Positions 7,941 to 15,998 of a DNA stretch of 64,000 nucleotides are shown here, in pieces (positions within the stretch are counted from its first letter, which is position 1; every line of letters begins with the position of its first letter). Location: contig NZ_JAAUVI010000007.1 in assembly GCF_021352225.1 (NCBI RefSeq), positions 76,016 to 140,015 of the forward strand, written 5' to 3'. The notes below the pieces were generated by a model, which was not told the DNA's origin, did no database searches, and was given only the letters and a program-made list of their open reading frames with translations. The stretch is from Methylobacterium sp. C25 (lineage in GTDB: Bacteria > Pseudomonadota > Alphaproteobacteria > Rhizobiales > Beijerinckiaceae). The translations under genes were made by a program, and so were the position numbers.

Positions 7941-9203
7941 ATGCAGTTCTCACCCACCCGCATCTTGCTCGCCAGCTTCGTCGGCACGGCGATCGAGTTC
8001 TACGACTTCTATATCTACGCGACGGCGGCGGCACTGGTAATCGGGCCGATCTTCTTCCCGCCGGGCGAGCCGGCGGCGCAGACGCTCCAGGCGTTCGCCA
8101 CTTTCGCCATCGCCTTCGTGGCGCGACCGGTAGGGGCGGCCCTGTTCGGGCATTTCGGTGACCGGGTCGGACGCAAGGCGACGCTCGTCGCCTCACTGAT
8201 GATCATGGGGCTCTCCACCGTCGGCATCGGCTGCCTGCCGTCTTACGCCAGCATCGGCTGGGTGGCCCCGGCGCTGCTCTGCCTGTTCCGGGTGGGACAG
8301 GGGATCGGCTTCGGCGGCGAATGGGGCGGGGCAGCGCTGCTCGCGGTCGAAAATGCCCCTCCGGGCCGGCGCGCGCTTTATGGCATTGCCCCCCAGCTCG
8401 GTGCGCCGGTGGGGTTCCTGGCGGCGAACCTGCTCTTCCTCGGCCTGAATTTCAGCCTGACGCCGGAGGCCTTCGCGTCCTGGGGCTGGCGGCTCCCCTT
8501 CCTGGCGTCGGCGGTGCTCGTCGGCCTCGGGCTCTATGTGCGGCTGAAGCTCACCGAGACGCCGGCCTTCGCCGAGGCCTTGGCCAGGACTGCTCCCGAG
8601 CGCGTGCCGCTCGCCACGATCGTCACGCGCCATTGGCGGGCGACGCTGCTCGGCACGCTGTCGATGGTGGCGCCCTACGCCCTGTTCTACCTCTCCACCG
8701 TCTTCGCGCTGAGTTGGGGAACCGGGCCGCTCGGCTATCCGAAGACGACCTTCCTGCTGTTCGAGTGCGCGGCGATCCTGTTCCTGGCGCTGTCGATTCC
8801 GCTGGCCGGTGCGGCGGCTGACCGGTTTGGTCGTCGGCCGGTCCTGCTTTCAGGCCTCCTGGTCACGGCCGGCTTCGGCGCGCTGTTCGGGCCGTTGCTC
8901 GGCAGCGGGGAGGGGAGCCTGGTGCTCGTGTTCCTCTGCCTCGGTCTCTTCGCCATGGGCTGGATCTTCGGACCGATGGGCGCGGCCCTGCCGGAGCTGT
9001 TTCCCGTGCGGGTCCGCTACACGGGCGCCTCGGTCACCTACAATCTCGCCGGCATCCTCGGGGCGTCGATGGCGCCGTTTGCCGCGCAGTGGCTCGCCGG
9101 GTGGGGCGGGATCGGCTCGGTCGGCGTGTATCTGGCCGCCGCTGCCGCGATCAGCTTCGTCGCCGTCTTGCTGATGGCCGAAACGCGTCCGCGCGCCGAA
9201 TAA
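7941..9203 (+). CDS. MFS transporter, metabolite:H+ symporter (MHS) family
   Basis: A 420-residue polytopic membrane protein with about 12 hydrophobic segments. The start FVGTAIEFYDFYIYATAAALV and the loop GHFGDRVGRKATL (between helices 2 and 3) are diagnostic of the MHS family, which carries organic acids and osmolytes such as citrate, alpha-ketoglutarate, shikimate and proline/betaine. RFGRRPVL in the second half is the mirrored loop. The frame is open far upstream, but the ATG at 7941 matches the family start. The substrate cannot be assigned. Confidence 0.88.
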   Translation: MQFSPTRILLASFVGTAIEFYDFYIYATAAALVIGPIFFPPGEPAAQTLQAFATFAIAFVARPVGAALFGHFGDRVGRKATLVASLMIMGLSTVGIGCLPSYASIGWVAPALLCLFRVGQGIGFGGEWGGAALLAVENAPPGRRALYGIAPQLGAPVGFLAANLLFLGLNFSLTPEAFASWGWRLPFLASAVLVGLGLYVRLKLTETPAFAEALARTAPERVPLATIVTRHWRATLLGTLSMVAPYALFYLSTVFALSWGTGPLGYPKTTFLLFECAAILFLALSIPLAGAAADRFGRRPVLLSGLLVTAGFGALFGPLLGSGEGSLVLVFLCLGLFAMGWIFGPMGAALPELFPVRVRYTGASVTYNLAGILGASMAPFAAQWLAGWGGIGSVGVYLAAAAAISFVAVLLMAETRPRAE

Positions 9204-9360
9204 CGCTCGCAGCACGCGTACAGGCCACCGCCGGGTGACGGCGCGCACGGCAGAGGTTAAGTCGCAAGTTGCATGAGTAAATCAGTTCAAGGATGGTTCA
9301 TCGATCAATCGAAGATCGTTCGTCGTCTAAACTTGGGGCTTATCGCAGAAGGGCAACGCC

Positions 9361-10026
9361 ATGATCATTTGGGGCAGCTATGCGATGAACAAGAAGCTCA
9401 AGACAGGCGAGTTTTACTGCCCGCATTGCTCGAATCCCCGGAATTTCGTTCACAAACGTCCGAGGCGCTGGGGTCATCTCTATTGGATCCCGCTGATCCT
9501 GATGGACACCTACGACTCCTATATCGAATGCCAGGCCTGCAAGAAGACCTTCAACGAGCAGGTCCTCGACCACGACCCGCGTCGCGCCAAGGCGGCTGCC
9601 GAGACGAACCTTTCGGCGTTGATCGGCCAGGTCATGATCCACGTCGCTCACGCGCAGAAGACGGAGCTCTCGGCTCCGTCCATCGCGATGACGATCAAGG
9701 ACGTGCTCGGGCTCGAGAAGCTCCCGCCTCGGGCCGAGGAGACGTTCGCGGTGCCGATGGACAAGACCGCAATGCTCGATCTCGTGCGCGAACATGCCGG
9801 TCTTCTGACCGCGAAGGGCCAGGAGATCGTCCTCGTGAAATCCGTTGGCGCGATTCCGCTGACGCCCGAGGTGAGCGGGCTCGTCGGCGAAATCGGTGCG
9901 GCGATGGGAATGACGGCCTCCCATGTGAACGGCGTTCTCGCCGACCTCGCGCAGAACCCGCCCGCCCTGCGGCTTGCCGAACCGACCGCCGCGCCGAGCC
10001 AGGGGCAGCCGGCGGCGAGCGCCTAG
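9361..10026 (+). CDS. Zinc-ribbon protein with C-terminal alpha-helical domain
   Basis: A 221-residue protein. The N-terminus MIIWGS...GEFYCPHC (cysteines 20 and 23) and IECQAC (57 and 60) form a four-cysteine zinc ribbon of the zinc_ribbon_15 type, with an amphipathic, aromatic-rich insert between the knuckles. The remaining residues (about 70-205) look helical, with a segment ETNLSALIGQVMIHVAHAQK that could be TerB-like; this is only a suggestion. The C-terminus is Ala/Pro/Gln-rich and probably disordered. The function is unknown. Confidence 0.7.
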   Translation: MIIWGSYAMNKKLKTGEFYCPHCSNPRNFVHKRPRRWGHLYWIPLILMDTYDSYIECQACKKTFNEQVLDHDPRRAKAAAETNLSALIGQVMIHVAHAQKTELSAPSIAMTIKDVLGLEKLPPRAEETFAVPMDKTAMLDLVREHAGLLTAKGQEIVLVKSVGAIPLTPEVSGLVGEIGAAMGMTASHVNGVLADLAQNPPALRLAEPTAAPSQGQPAASA

Positions 10027-10047
10027 ATCACCGGCAGCCTCGAGGCC

Positions 10048-10587
10048 TTAGCGCTCGTCGATCGTCAGTCGCTGCACGCCGCGCTTGTCGAGCACGGGCT
10101 TCTTCGCGCTGATGATCCGCGAGTTCACTCCGGTCCAGCCGATCTCGCCCGAGAGGCGGCCATACTCGATCTTCGGACAGCGGTTCATGATGACGGTGAC
10201 GCCGCGGGCCTCGGCGCGCGCCGCAGCCTCGTCATTGCGCACACCGAGCTGCATCCAGATGATCCTCGGCAGCTCGGGAAGCGCCAAGGCCTCGTCGACG
10301 AGGCCGTCCGCCGCGATGGAGTTGCGGAAGATCTCGACCATGTCGACGGGGCCCGGCAGGTCTGCGAGGCGGCCGATCACCGGCATGCCGAGAAGGGTCT
10401 GGCCGGCAAGACCGGGATTGACCGGCGTCACCTTGTAGCCGCGCTCCGACAGGTATTTCAGCACGATGTAGCTCGGCCGGGCCGGGTTCGACGACGCGCC
10501 GACCAGCGCGATCGTGCGTGTCTGCTTGAGCAGCGCGCGGATCCGGGCATCGGGGTAGTGATCGTGGTGGGCGAGGGCAGCGTCCAT
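10048..10587 (-). CDS. CoA-binding domain protein (YccU family)
   Basis: About 179 residues forming a CoA-binding Rossmann domain (COG1832, YccU). The nucleotide loop is IALVGASSNPARPSYIV, followed by YKVTPVNPG and IIWMQLGVRNDEA, which are hallmark segments. CPKIEYGRL near the C-terminus is also conserved. The biochemical role of YccU proteins is poorly known. The frame extends to 10629, but the ATG at 10587 has AAGGCGG next to it and avoids overlap with the divergent thioesterase gene. Confidence 0.8.
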   Translation of the reverse strand: MDAALAHHDHYPDARIRALLKQTRTIALVGASSNPARPSYIVLKYLSERGYKVTPVNPGLAGQTLLGMPVIGRLADLPGPVDMVEIFRNSIAADGLVDEALALPELPRIIWMQLGVRNDEAAARAEARGVTVIMNRCPKIEYGRLSGEIGWTGVNSRIISAKKPVLDKRGVQRLTIDER

Positions 10588-10627
10588 TCCGCCTTGTGGG
10601 TCAGCGAGTGTCGTGCTGCAAGACGCC

Positions 10628-11053
10628 ATGATCGTGATGAGCCTGGACGAGACCCGCGACTTCCTCGATCGCGAGTTTCCGCAGATGAACGATGGCGGCC
10701 GCTCCTACCACCTGGAGGCCGTAGGCCCTCTGACGGCGCGTATGCGGCTCGACCATCACGAGCGATTCCTGCGCCCTGGCGGGACGATCTCCGGGCCGGC
10801 CATGATGGCGCTCGCCGATTTCGCGCTCTACGCGGCGATCCTCGCCAATGTCGGCCCTGTGGCGCTGGCGGTGACGACGTCGCTGAGTTTCAACTTCCTG
10901 CGCAAGCCCGGGACGGATGGGCTGATCGCCGAATGCACCCTGCTGAAGCTCGGGCGGCGGCTCGCGGTGGGTGAGGTGCGCGTCACGACGAAGGGGAGCG
11001 ACGATCTCGTCTGCCACGCGACGGGGACGTATTCGATCCCGCCTCGGTCGTAA
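10628..11053 (+). CDS. PaaI-family hotdog-fold thioesterase
   Basis: About 141 residues. GGTISGPAMMALADFALYAAI is the helix-containing core of the 4HBT/PaaI hotdog family, in which an aspartate or asparagine near the helix activates water on acyl-CoA thioesters. ALAVTTSLSFNFLRKP is the matching beta-strand segment. The ATG at 10628 is chosen; a GTG at 10613 would overlap the divergent gene's region. The acyl-CoA substrate is unknown. It is divergent from the CoA-binding gene, and both handle CoA derivatives, which may be chance. Confidence 0.82.
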   Translation: MIVMSLDETRDFLDREFPQMNDGGRSYHLEAVGPLTARMRLDHHERFLRPGGTISGPAMMALADFALYAAILANVGPVALAVTTSLSFNFLRKPGTDGLIAECTLLKLGRRLAVGEVRVTTKGSDDLVCHATGTYSIPPRS

Positions 11054-11210
11054 TTGGATCGTTGGTGGACGCGAGCCGCCTGCGGCAGCTCCCTCGGTAA
11101 TCGGTAGAGGAATTTCCGGGCACGCCGGCAAAGATGCAAATTTTATCGAAACTTTTGAAAGAAACCTCAGTCATGGTCGCTAGATGAGCCAAGCGGTAGG
11201 GGAGGTTCTA

Positions 11211-11585
11211 TTGAAAAATATGCTGACCAGCGTTGCGTTCGCGGCTTTAACAAGTTTTCTGACCGTGCAAGCATATGCTCAAGAAGTATCTCAGCGATCT
11301 GCGCCATCTAAGCGGACGCTTACGCAGAGTATATCATCATCGATGTCCTTTACCATTCCGGGTCCAGTCGATACTCCAGAGCAGATAAAAGCCAAGAGTG
11401 AGAGTGCGCGGCGAACTGTCTACGAGATGATCGAGTCGGAGTGCCGTGTTTTGTCGGAAATCTTCAAGGCAGATTGCCGTTTGGGAGACGTCAACGCCAA
11501 TAGCTCGGTCGCGACGCGCCGAGAGGGCTTCGAGGGCATTGCCGTGACTGGCCGGGCTACCTACCAGCTGACGCCGCGAGACTGA
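11211..11585 (+). CDS. Small secreted protein of unknown family
   Basis: About 124 residues. A TTG at 11211 has GGGGAGG five bases upstream, giving KNMLTSVAFAALTSFLTVQAYA as a good signal peptide; an ATG at 11220 or at 11184 is also possible. The mature protein has a Ser/Thr-rich linker and two cysteines in ECRVL and DCRLG that may form a disulfide. The upstream region and first codons are clearly more AT-rich than the neighbours. I do not recognise a family. Confidence 0.55.
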   Translation: MKNMLTSVAFAALTSFLTVQAYAQEVSQRSAPSKRTLTQSISSSMSFTIPGPVDTPEQIKAKSESARRTVYEMIESECRVLSEIFKADCRLGDVNANSSVATRREGFEGIAVTGRATYQLTPRD

Positions 11586-11637
11586 TCTCCGAGTCGCAAG
11601 CAGTCGGCGCAAGATCGGCTGCTTGCGAGGCCCTTGT

Positions 11638-12240
11638 TCAAGGCTTTCGAGCCAGCGCCTTCCACGGCACGACGCGCGGCGTCGCGGCGGCATAGGCCAG
11701 CCACTCGCCGCCGAAACGCTCCTGCATCATCCGCTCCTCGCGCGGCACGCGGAAAAAGTAGAGGCAGCCGAATCCGACGAGACCGGAGAGGCCCGCAATC
11801 CAGTTCGGCAGCAGGATCGCCTGGGCGAGCGCCCAGAGCCAGAACGCGCTGTACATCGGGTGTCGGACCCAGGCGTAGACGCCCTGCGTCTTGAGGCGGT
11901 GGCCGTCCCGCAGTTCCAGGCTGAACGACCATTCGCGTCCGAGACCGCGATGGCTCTTGTCGAACATCCAGAGCGAGAGGGCGGCGACGACGAGGCCGAG
12001 CGCGAGCAGGGCGAGATTCGTGGGCCGCTCACCGATCCGCGCGAGGCCGAACAGGCAGTAGATCGTAGGGATCACGCCGAGACCGGTCGCCGAAATCGAC
12101 AGCAGGAGGTTTTCGCGAAAGTCCCAGTGCGAACTCGCGACTGGCGTGCGCCGCGCCCGTCGCTTGTGCGGAATACGGATCGCGTACCAGCCCACCATCA
12201 GGGCCAGGAAGGCGATCTTGCAGAGAAGCGGCGTCGTCAT
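11638..12240 (-). CDS. Isoprenylcysteine carboxylmethyltransferase-like membrane protein
   Basis: About 200 residues with four to five membrane segments. The C-terminal third has the ICMT/phospholipid-methyltransferase pattern: LKTQGVYAWVRHPMYSAF, then RVPREERMMQERFGGEW. In this superfamily the RHP motif and the EE pair bind S-adenosylmethionine at the membrane face. Bacterial members act on unknown small or lipid substrates. The ATG at 12240 is chosen because the longer frame would overlap the upstream hydrolase gene (stop at 12276); the 35-base gap suggests co-transcription. Confidence 0.75.
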   Translation of the reverse strand: MTTPLLCKIAFLALMVGWYAIRIPHKRRARRTPVASSHWDFRENLLLSISATGLGVIPTIYCLFGLARIGERPTNLALLALGLVVAALSLWMFDKSHRGLGREWSFSLELRDGHRLKTQGVYAWVRHPMYSAFWLWALAQAILLPNWIAGLSGLVGFGCLYFFRVPREERMMQERFGGEWLAYAAATPRVVPWKALARKP

Positions 12241-12275
12241 CGGGCGGCGATAGGGGTGATCCGCGCGGCGCGCAA

Positions 12276-13499
12276 TCACGCCTCGCTCGGGCTACCGACT
12301 CCCGGCGCCTTGTCTGTGAGCGCGCCGGCTGCATCCAGCCATGCGAGGGCCCCCTCGCGCGAGCGCGCGAGGTCGCCACAGAAGAACGGGCCGCAGGCGA
12401 ACAGGAAATAGTCGTACTCGCTCCGGCGCGTCGCCGCGTGGAAGAACAGATTGTGCTTGCGGAAGAAGTCGAAGCGCAGGGCGCGCAGGGCCTCCGGCGA
12501 GATCATGTGCCGGAAGGTGGCCTTGCGGCTGATCGTGGGGTGCACGGGCGTGAGCCCCATGGCGACCGCCGGATCCACATAGGGGAAGTTCATCACGTCG
12601 TGCTGAGACCAGTAATCGGCCCAGACCAGTCGCGATGAGGCGGTCACGGCGGCGGTGGCACGGCGCAGCGGCGCGGCGGCACTGTGCAATCCGATCTTGA
12701 GAACGGACGAGCCGATCGTCAGGACTGCGATCCTCGTCCGGCATGAGCCGGAGGTGCCCTCCGGCAGGCCGGCAAGCAGCATCTCGGCGAGATGCAGGAT
12801 CATGACGGCCCCAAGGCTGTGCCCGATGAGCAGGACCTCGTCGTAAGCATCAGCCTCGACCGCGGCCTGCACCTCGCGGCGCGCCTCGTCGAGACGTGCG
12901 GCGAGCTCCGGCTCGAGCCGGCGGGCCAGGACGCTGGCGAAGGCCCAGTCCTCCAGCAGGATGAACAGGAAGAACTTCTTCGAGCAGAGCGCGATCGCCG
13001 CGGCGAAGACCGCGAGCCCGGCAAGCGCGGCGAGCATCGGTCCCAGCGGAGCGGAAAGCCACCAGCCGGCAGCGAGGCCGGCCATCACGGCAGCCACCAT
13101 CATCGCCAGCGGCGCGAGGGTGAAGATGGCGTAGCGCCAGCCATAGCGAAAATAGCCGAGGATCGCCGGGTCGAGCAGGAAGTCGAACAATCCGCGAATG
13201 CCGAGGACGATCCGGTCGAGCAGCGGGCGGTGATGCCCCTGCGCGATCAGGTCGTCGAGCCGGATGATCCGGTAGTCGGTCCGCGTGCGCCAATCCGGTC
13301 CGGCCGCCTCGGCGGACCAGCGTGCCTGCCGCGGCGAGATCTCGGGCAGGCCGGTCGCCGTCTTGGCCGACCAGGTCTCGCCGAAGGTCGCGAGGTCGCG
13401 TCCGAAGCGCCGATGGAAACGTTCGGGGGCCGTCAGCTGGTAACCGTGGATGTGAACGACGAGCCTGCTGCGTACGACCGGTCCTGACGGGACTGTCAT
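12276..13499 (-). CDS. Membrane-embedded alpha/beta-hydrolase-like protein
   Basis: A 407-residue protein. An early strand VVHIHGYQ resembles the oxyanion-hole HG motif of lipases, and LLIGHSLGAVMILHLAE (about 222-238) is a textbook nucleophile elbow (GHSLG). Between them are two hydrophobic helices around residues 125-180 (FTLAPLAMMVAAVMAGLAAG and LAALAGLAVFAAAIAL), an unusual insertion that would anchor the enzyme in the membrane. The substrate is unknown; lipid or acyl ester is a guess. It lies directly upstream of the ICMT-like gene on the same strand. Confidence 0.7.
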   Translation of the reverse strand: MTVPSGPVVRSRLVVHIHGYQLTAPERFHRRFGRDLATFGETWSAKTATGLPEISPRQARWSAEAAGPDWRTRTDYRIIRLDDLIAQGHHRPLLDRIVLGIRGLFDFLLDPAILGYFRYGWRYAIFTLAPLAMMVAAVMAGLAAGWWLSAPLGPMLAALAGLAVFAAAIALCSKKFFLFILLEDWAFASVLARRLEPELAARLDEARREVQAAVEADAYDEVLLIGHSLGAVMILHLAEMLLAGLPEGTSGSCRTRIAVLTIGSSVLKIGLHSAAAPLRRATAAVTASSRLVWADYWSQHDVMNFPYVDPAVAMGLTPVHPTISRKATFRHMISPEALRALRFDFFRKHNLFFHAATRRSEYDYFLFACGPFFCGDLARSREGALAWLDAAGALTDKAPGVGSPSEA

Positions 13500-13512
13500 A
13501 CGGCCGGTCGCA

Positions 13513-14157
13513 TCACTGAGCGGCGGCGAGCGACTGGGCCGTGCGGCGGTCGTTGCCTTCGTTCATCCGCTTCATGCCGTTGATGAAGTCTTCCGGCATC
13601 AGCAGGGAGTTCGGCGCGCTCAGGCCCATGTAGCGGCCGACATCGGCAACCCAGCCGCTGCAATTGTTGAAGATCGCGTGCCAGGTGCCGGAATTGGCCT
13701 GCTTGGTCTTGATATAGGCGACGATCCGGCGGAACTCGGGCTCCTCGACGGTGACCCGGTAGCGGGCGGAGACGTACTTGTCCTCGAGGTCGCCGTCGCT
13801 CGGGCCGGTCTCCGATTTCACGGGGACGATGTGGCCGAGCATCCATGGCTGCGGGCTGTCGCCCGCCGGATGCAGGCCGGCCACCACGCGATCGACGAGC
13901 TGGCCCTTTGCGTTGAGGCGCCCGTACATGATGAAGGTGTGGCCGTAGCTCAGCGCGTAGCGCGAGCGGAATTCGATGGCATAGAGCTGCTTGCCGCGAA
14001 CGCTGGTCTGCTGGGCTTCAGGGCCGCCGCGGGCAGCGTCGGCCGGCTGGCCGGTTAGCCCGAGGGCGAGAATGCCTGCGGTCAGGGAGAGGAGGGAGAG
14101 CCGGCTCAAGGTCCGCGTCGTCCGGACGCGTCCAGCCAAATCGCGAATGTCGGCCAT
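13513..14157 (-). CDS. Secreted protein, possible permuted papain-fold hydrolase
   Basis: About 214 residues, starting at MADIRDLAGRVRT and containing a signal peptide (LLSLTAGILALGLTGQPADA). Two segments stand out: ALSYGHTFIMYGRL with a histidine, and later HAIFNNCSGWVADVGRYMG with a cysteine heading a helix. Histidine before cysteine with this spacing is the order seen in circularly permuted NlpC/P60 (YiiX/LRAT-like) enzymes; this is inference from motif shape. The gene ends 13 bases before the hydrolase gene on the same strand, so the three genes may be one transcript. Confidence 0.6.
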   Translation of the reverse strand: MADIRDLAGRVRTTRTLSRLSLLSLTAGILALGLTGQPADAARGGPEAQQTSVRGKQLYAIEFRSRYALSYGHTFIMYGRLNAKGQLVDRVVAGLHPAGDSPQPWMLGHIVPVKSETGPSDGDLEDKYVSARYRVTVEEPEFRRIVAYIKTKQANSGTWHAIFNNCSGWVADVGRYMGLSAPNSLLMPEDFINGMKRMNEGNDRRTAQSLAAAQ

Positions 14158-14210
14158 GGGCCCGCGCTCCAACAGCGTCGTGATGTGAATTGTCTTACGA
14201 GCGACGGCGG

Positions 14211-14243
14211 AAAAGAGTAGGGGCTCGCTCGTGGCGAGCCCCT
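14211..14243 (-). terminator. Intrinsic terminator after the small lipoprotein gene
   Basis: AGGGGCTCG (14219-14227) pairs perfectly with CGAGCCCCT (14235-14243) around a 7-base loop. Read on the minus strand it is followed by TACTCTTTT. It lies between the 43-residue lipoprotein gene and the gene starting at 14157, so it probably ends the lipoprotein transcript. Confidence 0.7.
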
Positions 14244-14291
14244 GGGCCGTCTGGTTCGGAGACCGGTCGATTAAATACTGGTCTTCAGAGA

Positions 14292-14423
14292 TCAGTACTT
14301 GGAGATGACCGGAGCCGGGGCCGGCGGGGGAGCCTTGCCCTTGCCGATGCAAGCGGAAGCGTTGAGAGCGACGGCGGCAGCGAAGGCGAGCAGAACGACG
14401 CGCTTGGTGGTGGAGGTGATCAT
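14292..14423 (-). CDS. 43-residue candidate lipoprotein
   Basis: A short frame from the ATG at 14423 to a TGA. It encodes MITSTTKRVVLLAFAAAVAL, then NASACIG and a Pro/Ala-rich tail ending VISKY. The basic start, hydrophobic core and a small-residue lipobox before a single cysteine (residue 25) suggest signal peptidase II processing to a tiny lipid-anchored peptide of about 19 residues. Its own terminator follows. The family is not recognised; small entericidin-like lipoproteins have a comparable build. Confidence 0.6.
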   Translation of the reverse strand: MITSTTKRVVLLAFAAAVALNASACIGKGKAPPPAPAPVISKY

Positions 14424-14879
14424 CGTGGTCTCCGACTCAGTTCCGAATGAACAACCTCAGCTTACGGTATGGCTAAGCTAGCAATAGTGCAGAAAAAGCA
14501 CAGTGCGGTTCCATCGCCCCATTTTGGGCCAGGATGGCCCGTCCGCCGGACTTCGAAATTCAACCATTCGCGCTAACCATTTGTTAACTGTTGTGGATTC
14601 GGGCCGCTGCCGCGTCATGCGGCCACAGGGGAGCGCTCACGGCCATAGCTTTCGCAAGCGTCGGCGAGATCGGATTGTGGCGCGAATGCCATGGTTCGGG
14701 CCGCTCTGATTTGTGGAGATACCTGGAAGTCTTCTAAATACTGCACACGAGCTTGGCGGTTTGCTCAAACGATGCGCAGCTGCGGCGTCGAAAGACGCGA
14801 ACGACAGCGAGGTATTATGATACCGTATTTACTAAGTGTCTGATAATACGAAGTTACTTGAGAAAATCTCAAAACCAAC
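14424..14879. other. Intergenic region between the lipoprotein gene and rplM promoter
   Basis: No gene is supported here. Positions 14459-14464 (AGCTTA) and 14474-14479 (TAAGCT) form an inverted repeat just upstream of the lipoprotein gene, a possible operator. The part from about 14720 to 14879 is AT-rich (for example GGTATTATGATACCG, itself near-palindromic) and would help the rplM promoter. I checked for a tRNA and saw none. Confidence 0.4.
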
Positions 14880-14908
14880 TTGACGCGTCGCCGTCGACCC
14901 CGTAGAGA
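14880..14908 (+). promoter_or_regulatory. rplM-rpsI promoter
   Basis: TTGACG (14880-14885) and TAGAGA (14903-14908) are spaced by 17 bases, close to the vegetative sigma consensus, with an AT-rich upstream element. The start of transcription would fall near 14915, giving a leader of about 65 bases before rplM. Confidence 0.6.
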
Positions 14909-14918
14909 CCGCCCGAAC

Positions 14919-14952
14919 GCCGCTGCGTCTCCCCGACGCGGCGGCGCCTTTT
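14919..14952 (+). terminator. Terminator-like hairpin in the rplM leader (possible attenuator)
   Basis: GCCGCTGCGTC (14919-14929) pairs with GACGCGGCGGC (14935-14945), 11 pairs with one G-T wobble, around a 5-base loop. It is followed by GCCTTTTATT. This has the form of an intrinsic terminator but lies between the promoter and the rplM start, so it may control expression by attenuation or by binding a ribosomal protein. Confidence 0.5.
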
Positions 14953-14978
14953 ATTCCGAAACCCGGTACGGATCAGCC

Positions 14979-15440
14979 ATGAAGACCACCTCGCTGAAGC
15001 CCGCCGACGTCGACAAGAAGTGGCTCGTGATCGATGCGGAGGGCCTCGTCGTCGGCCGTCTGGCTTCGATCGTCGCCATGCGTCTGCGCGGCAAGCACAA
15101 GCCCGCCTACACCCCCCACGTCGATTGCGGCGACAACGTCATCGTCATCAACGCGGAGAAGGTGAAGTTCACCGGCCGCAAGTACGTGCAGAAGAACTAC
15201 TACCACCACACCGGCTATCCGGGTGGCATCAAGGAGCGCTCGGCCAAGTACATCCTCGAGGGTCGCTTCCCCGAGCGTGTGGTCGAGAAGGCCGTGGAGC
15301 GCATGCTGCCGCGTGGCCCGCTCTTCCGCCAGATCATGGGCAATCTGCGTGTCTACAAGGGCTCCGAGCATCCCCATGAAGCCCAGCAGCCGCAGACGCT
15401 CGACGTCGGCGCCCTCAACCGTAAGAACGTGAGCGCTTGA
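14979..15440 (+). CDS. rplM: 50S ribosomal protein L13
   Basis: A 153-residue protein of normal length for L13, which binds 23S rRNA early in large-subunit assembly. Recognisable segments are [42 protein letters not shown] and [15 protein letters not shown]. The ATG at 14979 matches the family start; an upstream in-frame TTG belongs to the promoter. The stop is 2 bases before the rpsI start, the conserved L13-S9 operon. Confidence 0.97.
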   Translation: MKTTSLKPADVDKKWLVIDAEGLVVGRLASIVAMRLRGKHKPAYTPHVDCGDNVIVINAEKVKFTGRKYVQKNYYHHTGYPGGIKERSAKYILEGRFPERVVEKAVERMLPRGPLFRQIMGNLRVYKGSEHPHEAQQPQTLDVGALNRKNVSA

Positions 15441-15442
15441 TC

Positions 15443-15928
15443 ATGGCGACGCTTCAGTCTCTCTCCGACCTCAACCGGTCGAACACCGCCACGAGCAACC
15501 CCGAGCAGGAGGCTCCGGTCCACGTCCAGAAGCTGGACAAGCAGGGCCGCGCCTACGCCACCGGCAAGCGCAAGGACGCGGTCGCCCGCGTCTGGATCAA
15601 GCCGGGCAAGGGCACCGTGGTCGTCAACGGCCGCACCATCGAGTCCTACTTCGCTCGTCCGGTGCTGCGCATGATCCTGCGTCAGCCGCTCGAGATCGTC
15701 AGCCGCGTCGATCAGTACGACATCACCGTCACGGTGAAGGGTGGTGGTCTCTCCGGTCAGGCTGGCGCCGTGCGCCACGGCCTGTCGAAGGCCCTGACCT
15801 ACTACGAGCCCGAGCTGCGTTCGCCGCTGAAGCGCGAAGGCTTCCTGACCCGCGATCCGCGCGTCGTCGAGCGTAAGAAGTACGGCCGCAAGAAGGCTCG
15901 CCGCAGCTTCCAGTTCTCGAAGCGCTAA
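15443..15928 (+). CDS. rpsI: 30S ribosomal protein S9
   Basis: A 161-residue protein. The N-terminal 30 residues are an extension common in alphaproteobacteria. The core starts at [18 protein letters not shown] and ends in the basic tail [12 protein letters not shown], whose last residues reach the P-site tRNA in the ribosome. The ATG at 15443 is preferred to a GTG/ATG-like start overlapping rplM. A terminator follows 28 bases after the stop. Confidence 0.97.
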   Translation: MATLQSLSDLNRSNTATSNPEQEAPVHVQKLDKQGRAYATGKRKDAVARVWIKPGKGTVVVNGRTIESYFARPVLRMILRQPLEIVSRVDQYDITVTVKGGGLSGQAGAVRHGLSKALTYYEPELRSPLKREGFLTRDPRVVERKKYGRKKARRSFQFSKR

Positions 15929-15956
15929 GTTCGAAACGGCAGTTCCGAAACGAGAG

Positions 15957-15987
15957 GGCGGATCCGAAAGGGTCCGCCGTTTCTTTT
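15957..15987 (+). terminator. rpsI terminator
   Basis: GGCGGATCC (15957-15965) pairs with GGGTCCGCC (15970-15978), allowing one mismatch or wobble, with loop GAAA, followed by GTTTCTTTT. It is a standard intrinsic terminator for the rplM-rpsI transcript, just before the convergent DUF1697 gene. Confidence 0.8.
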
Positions 15988-15998
15988 GGCGGGCGCCG

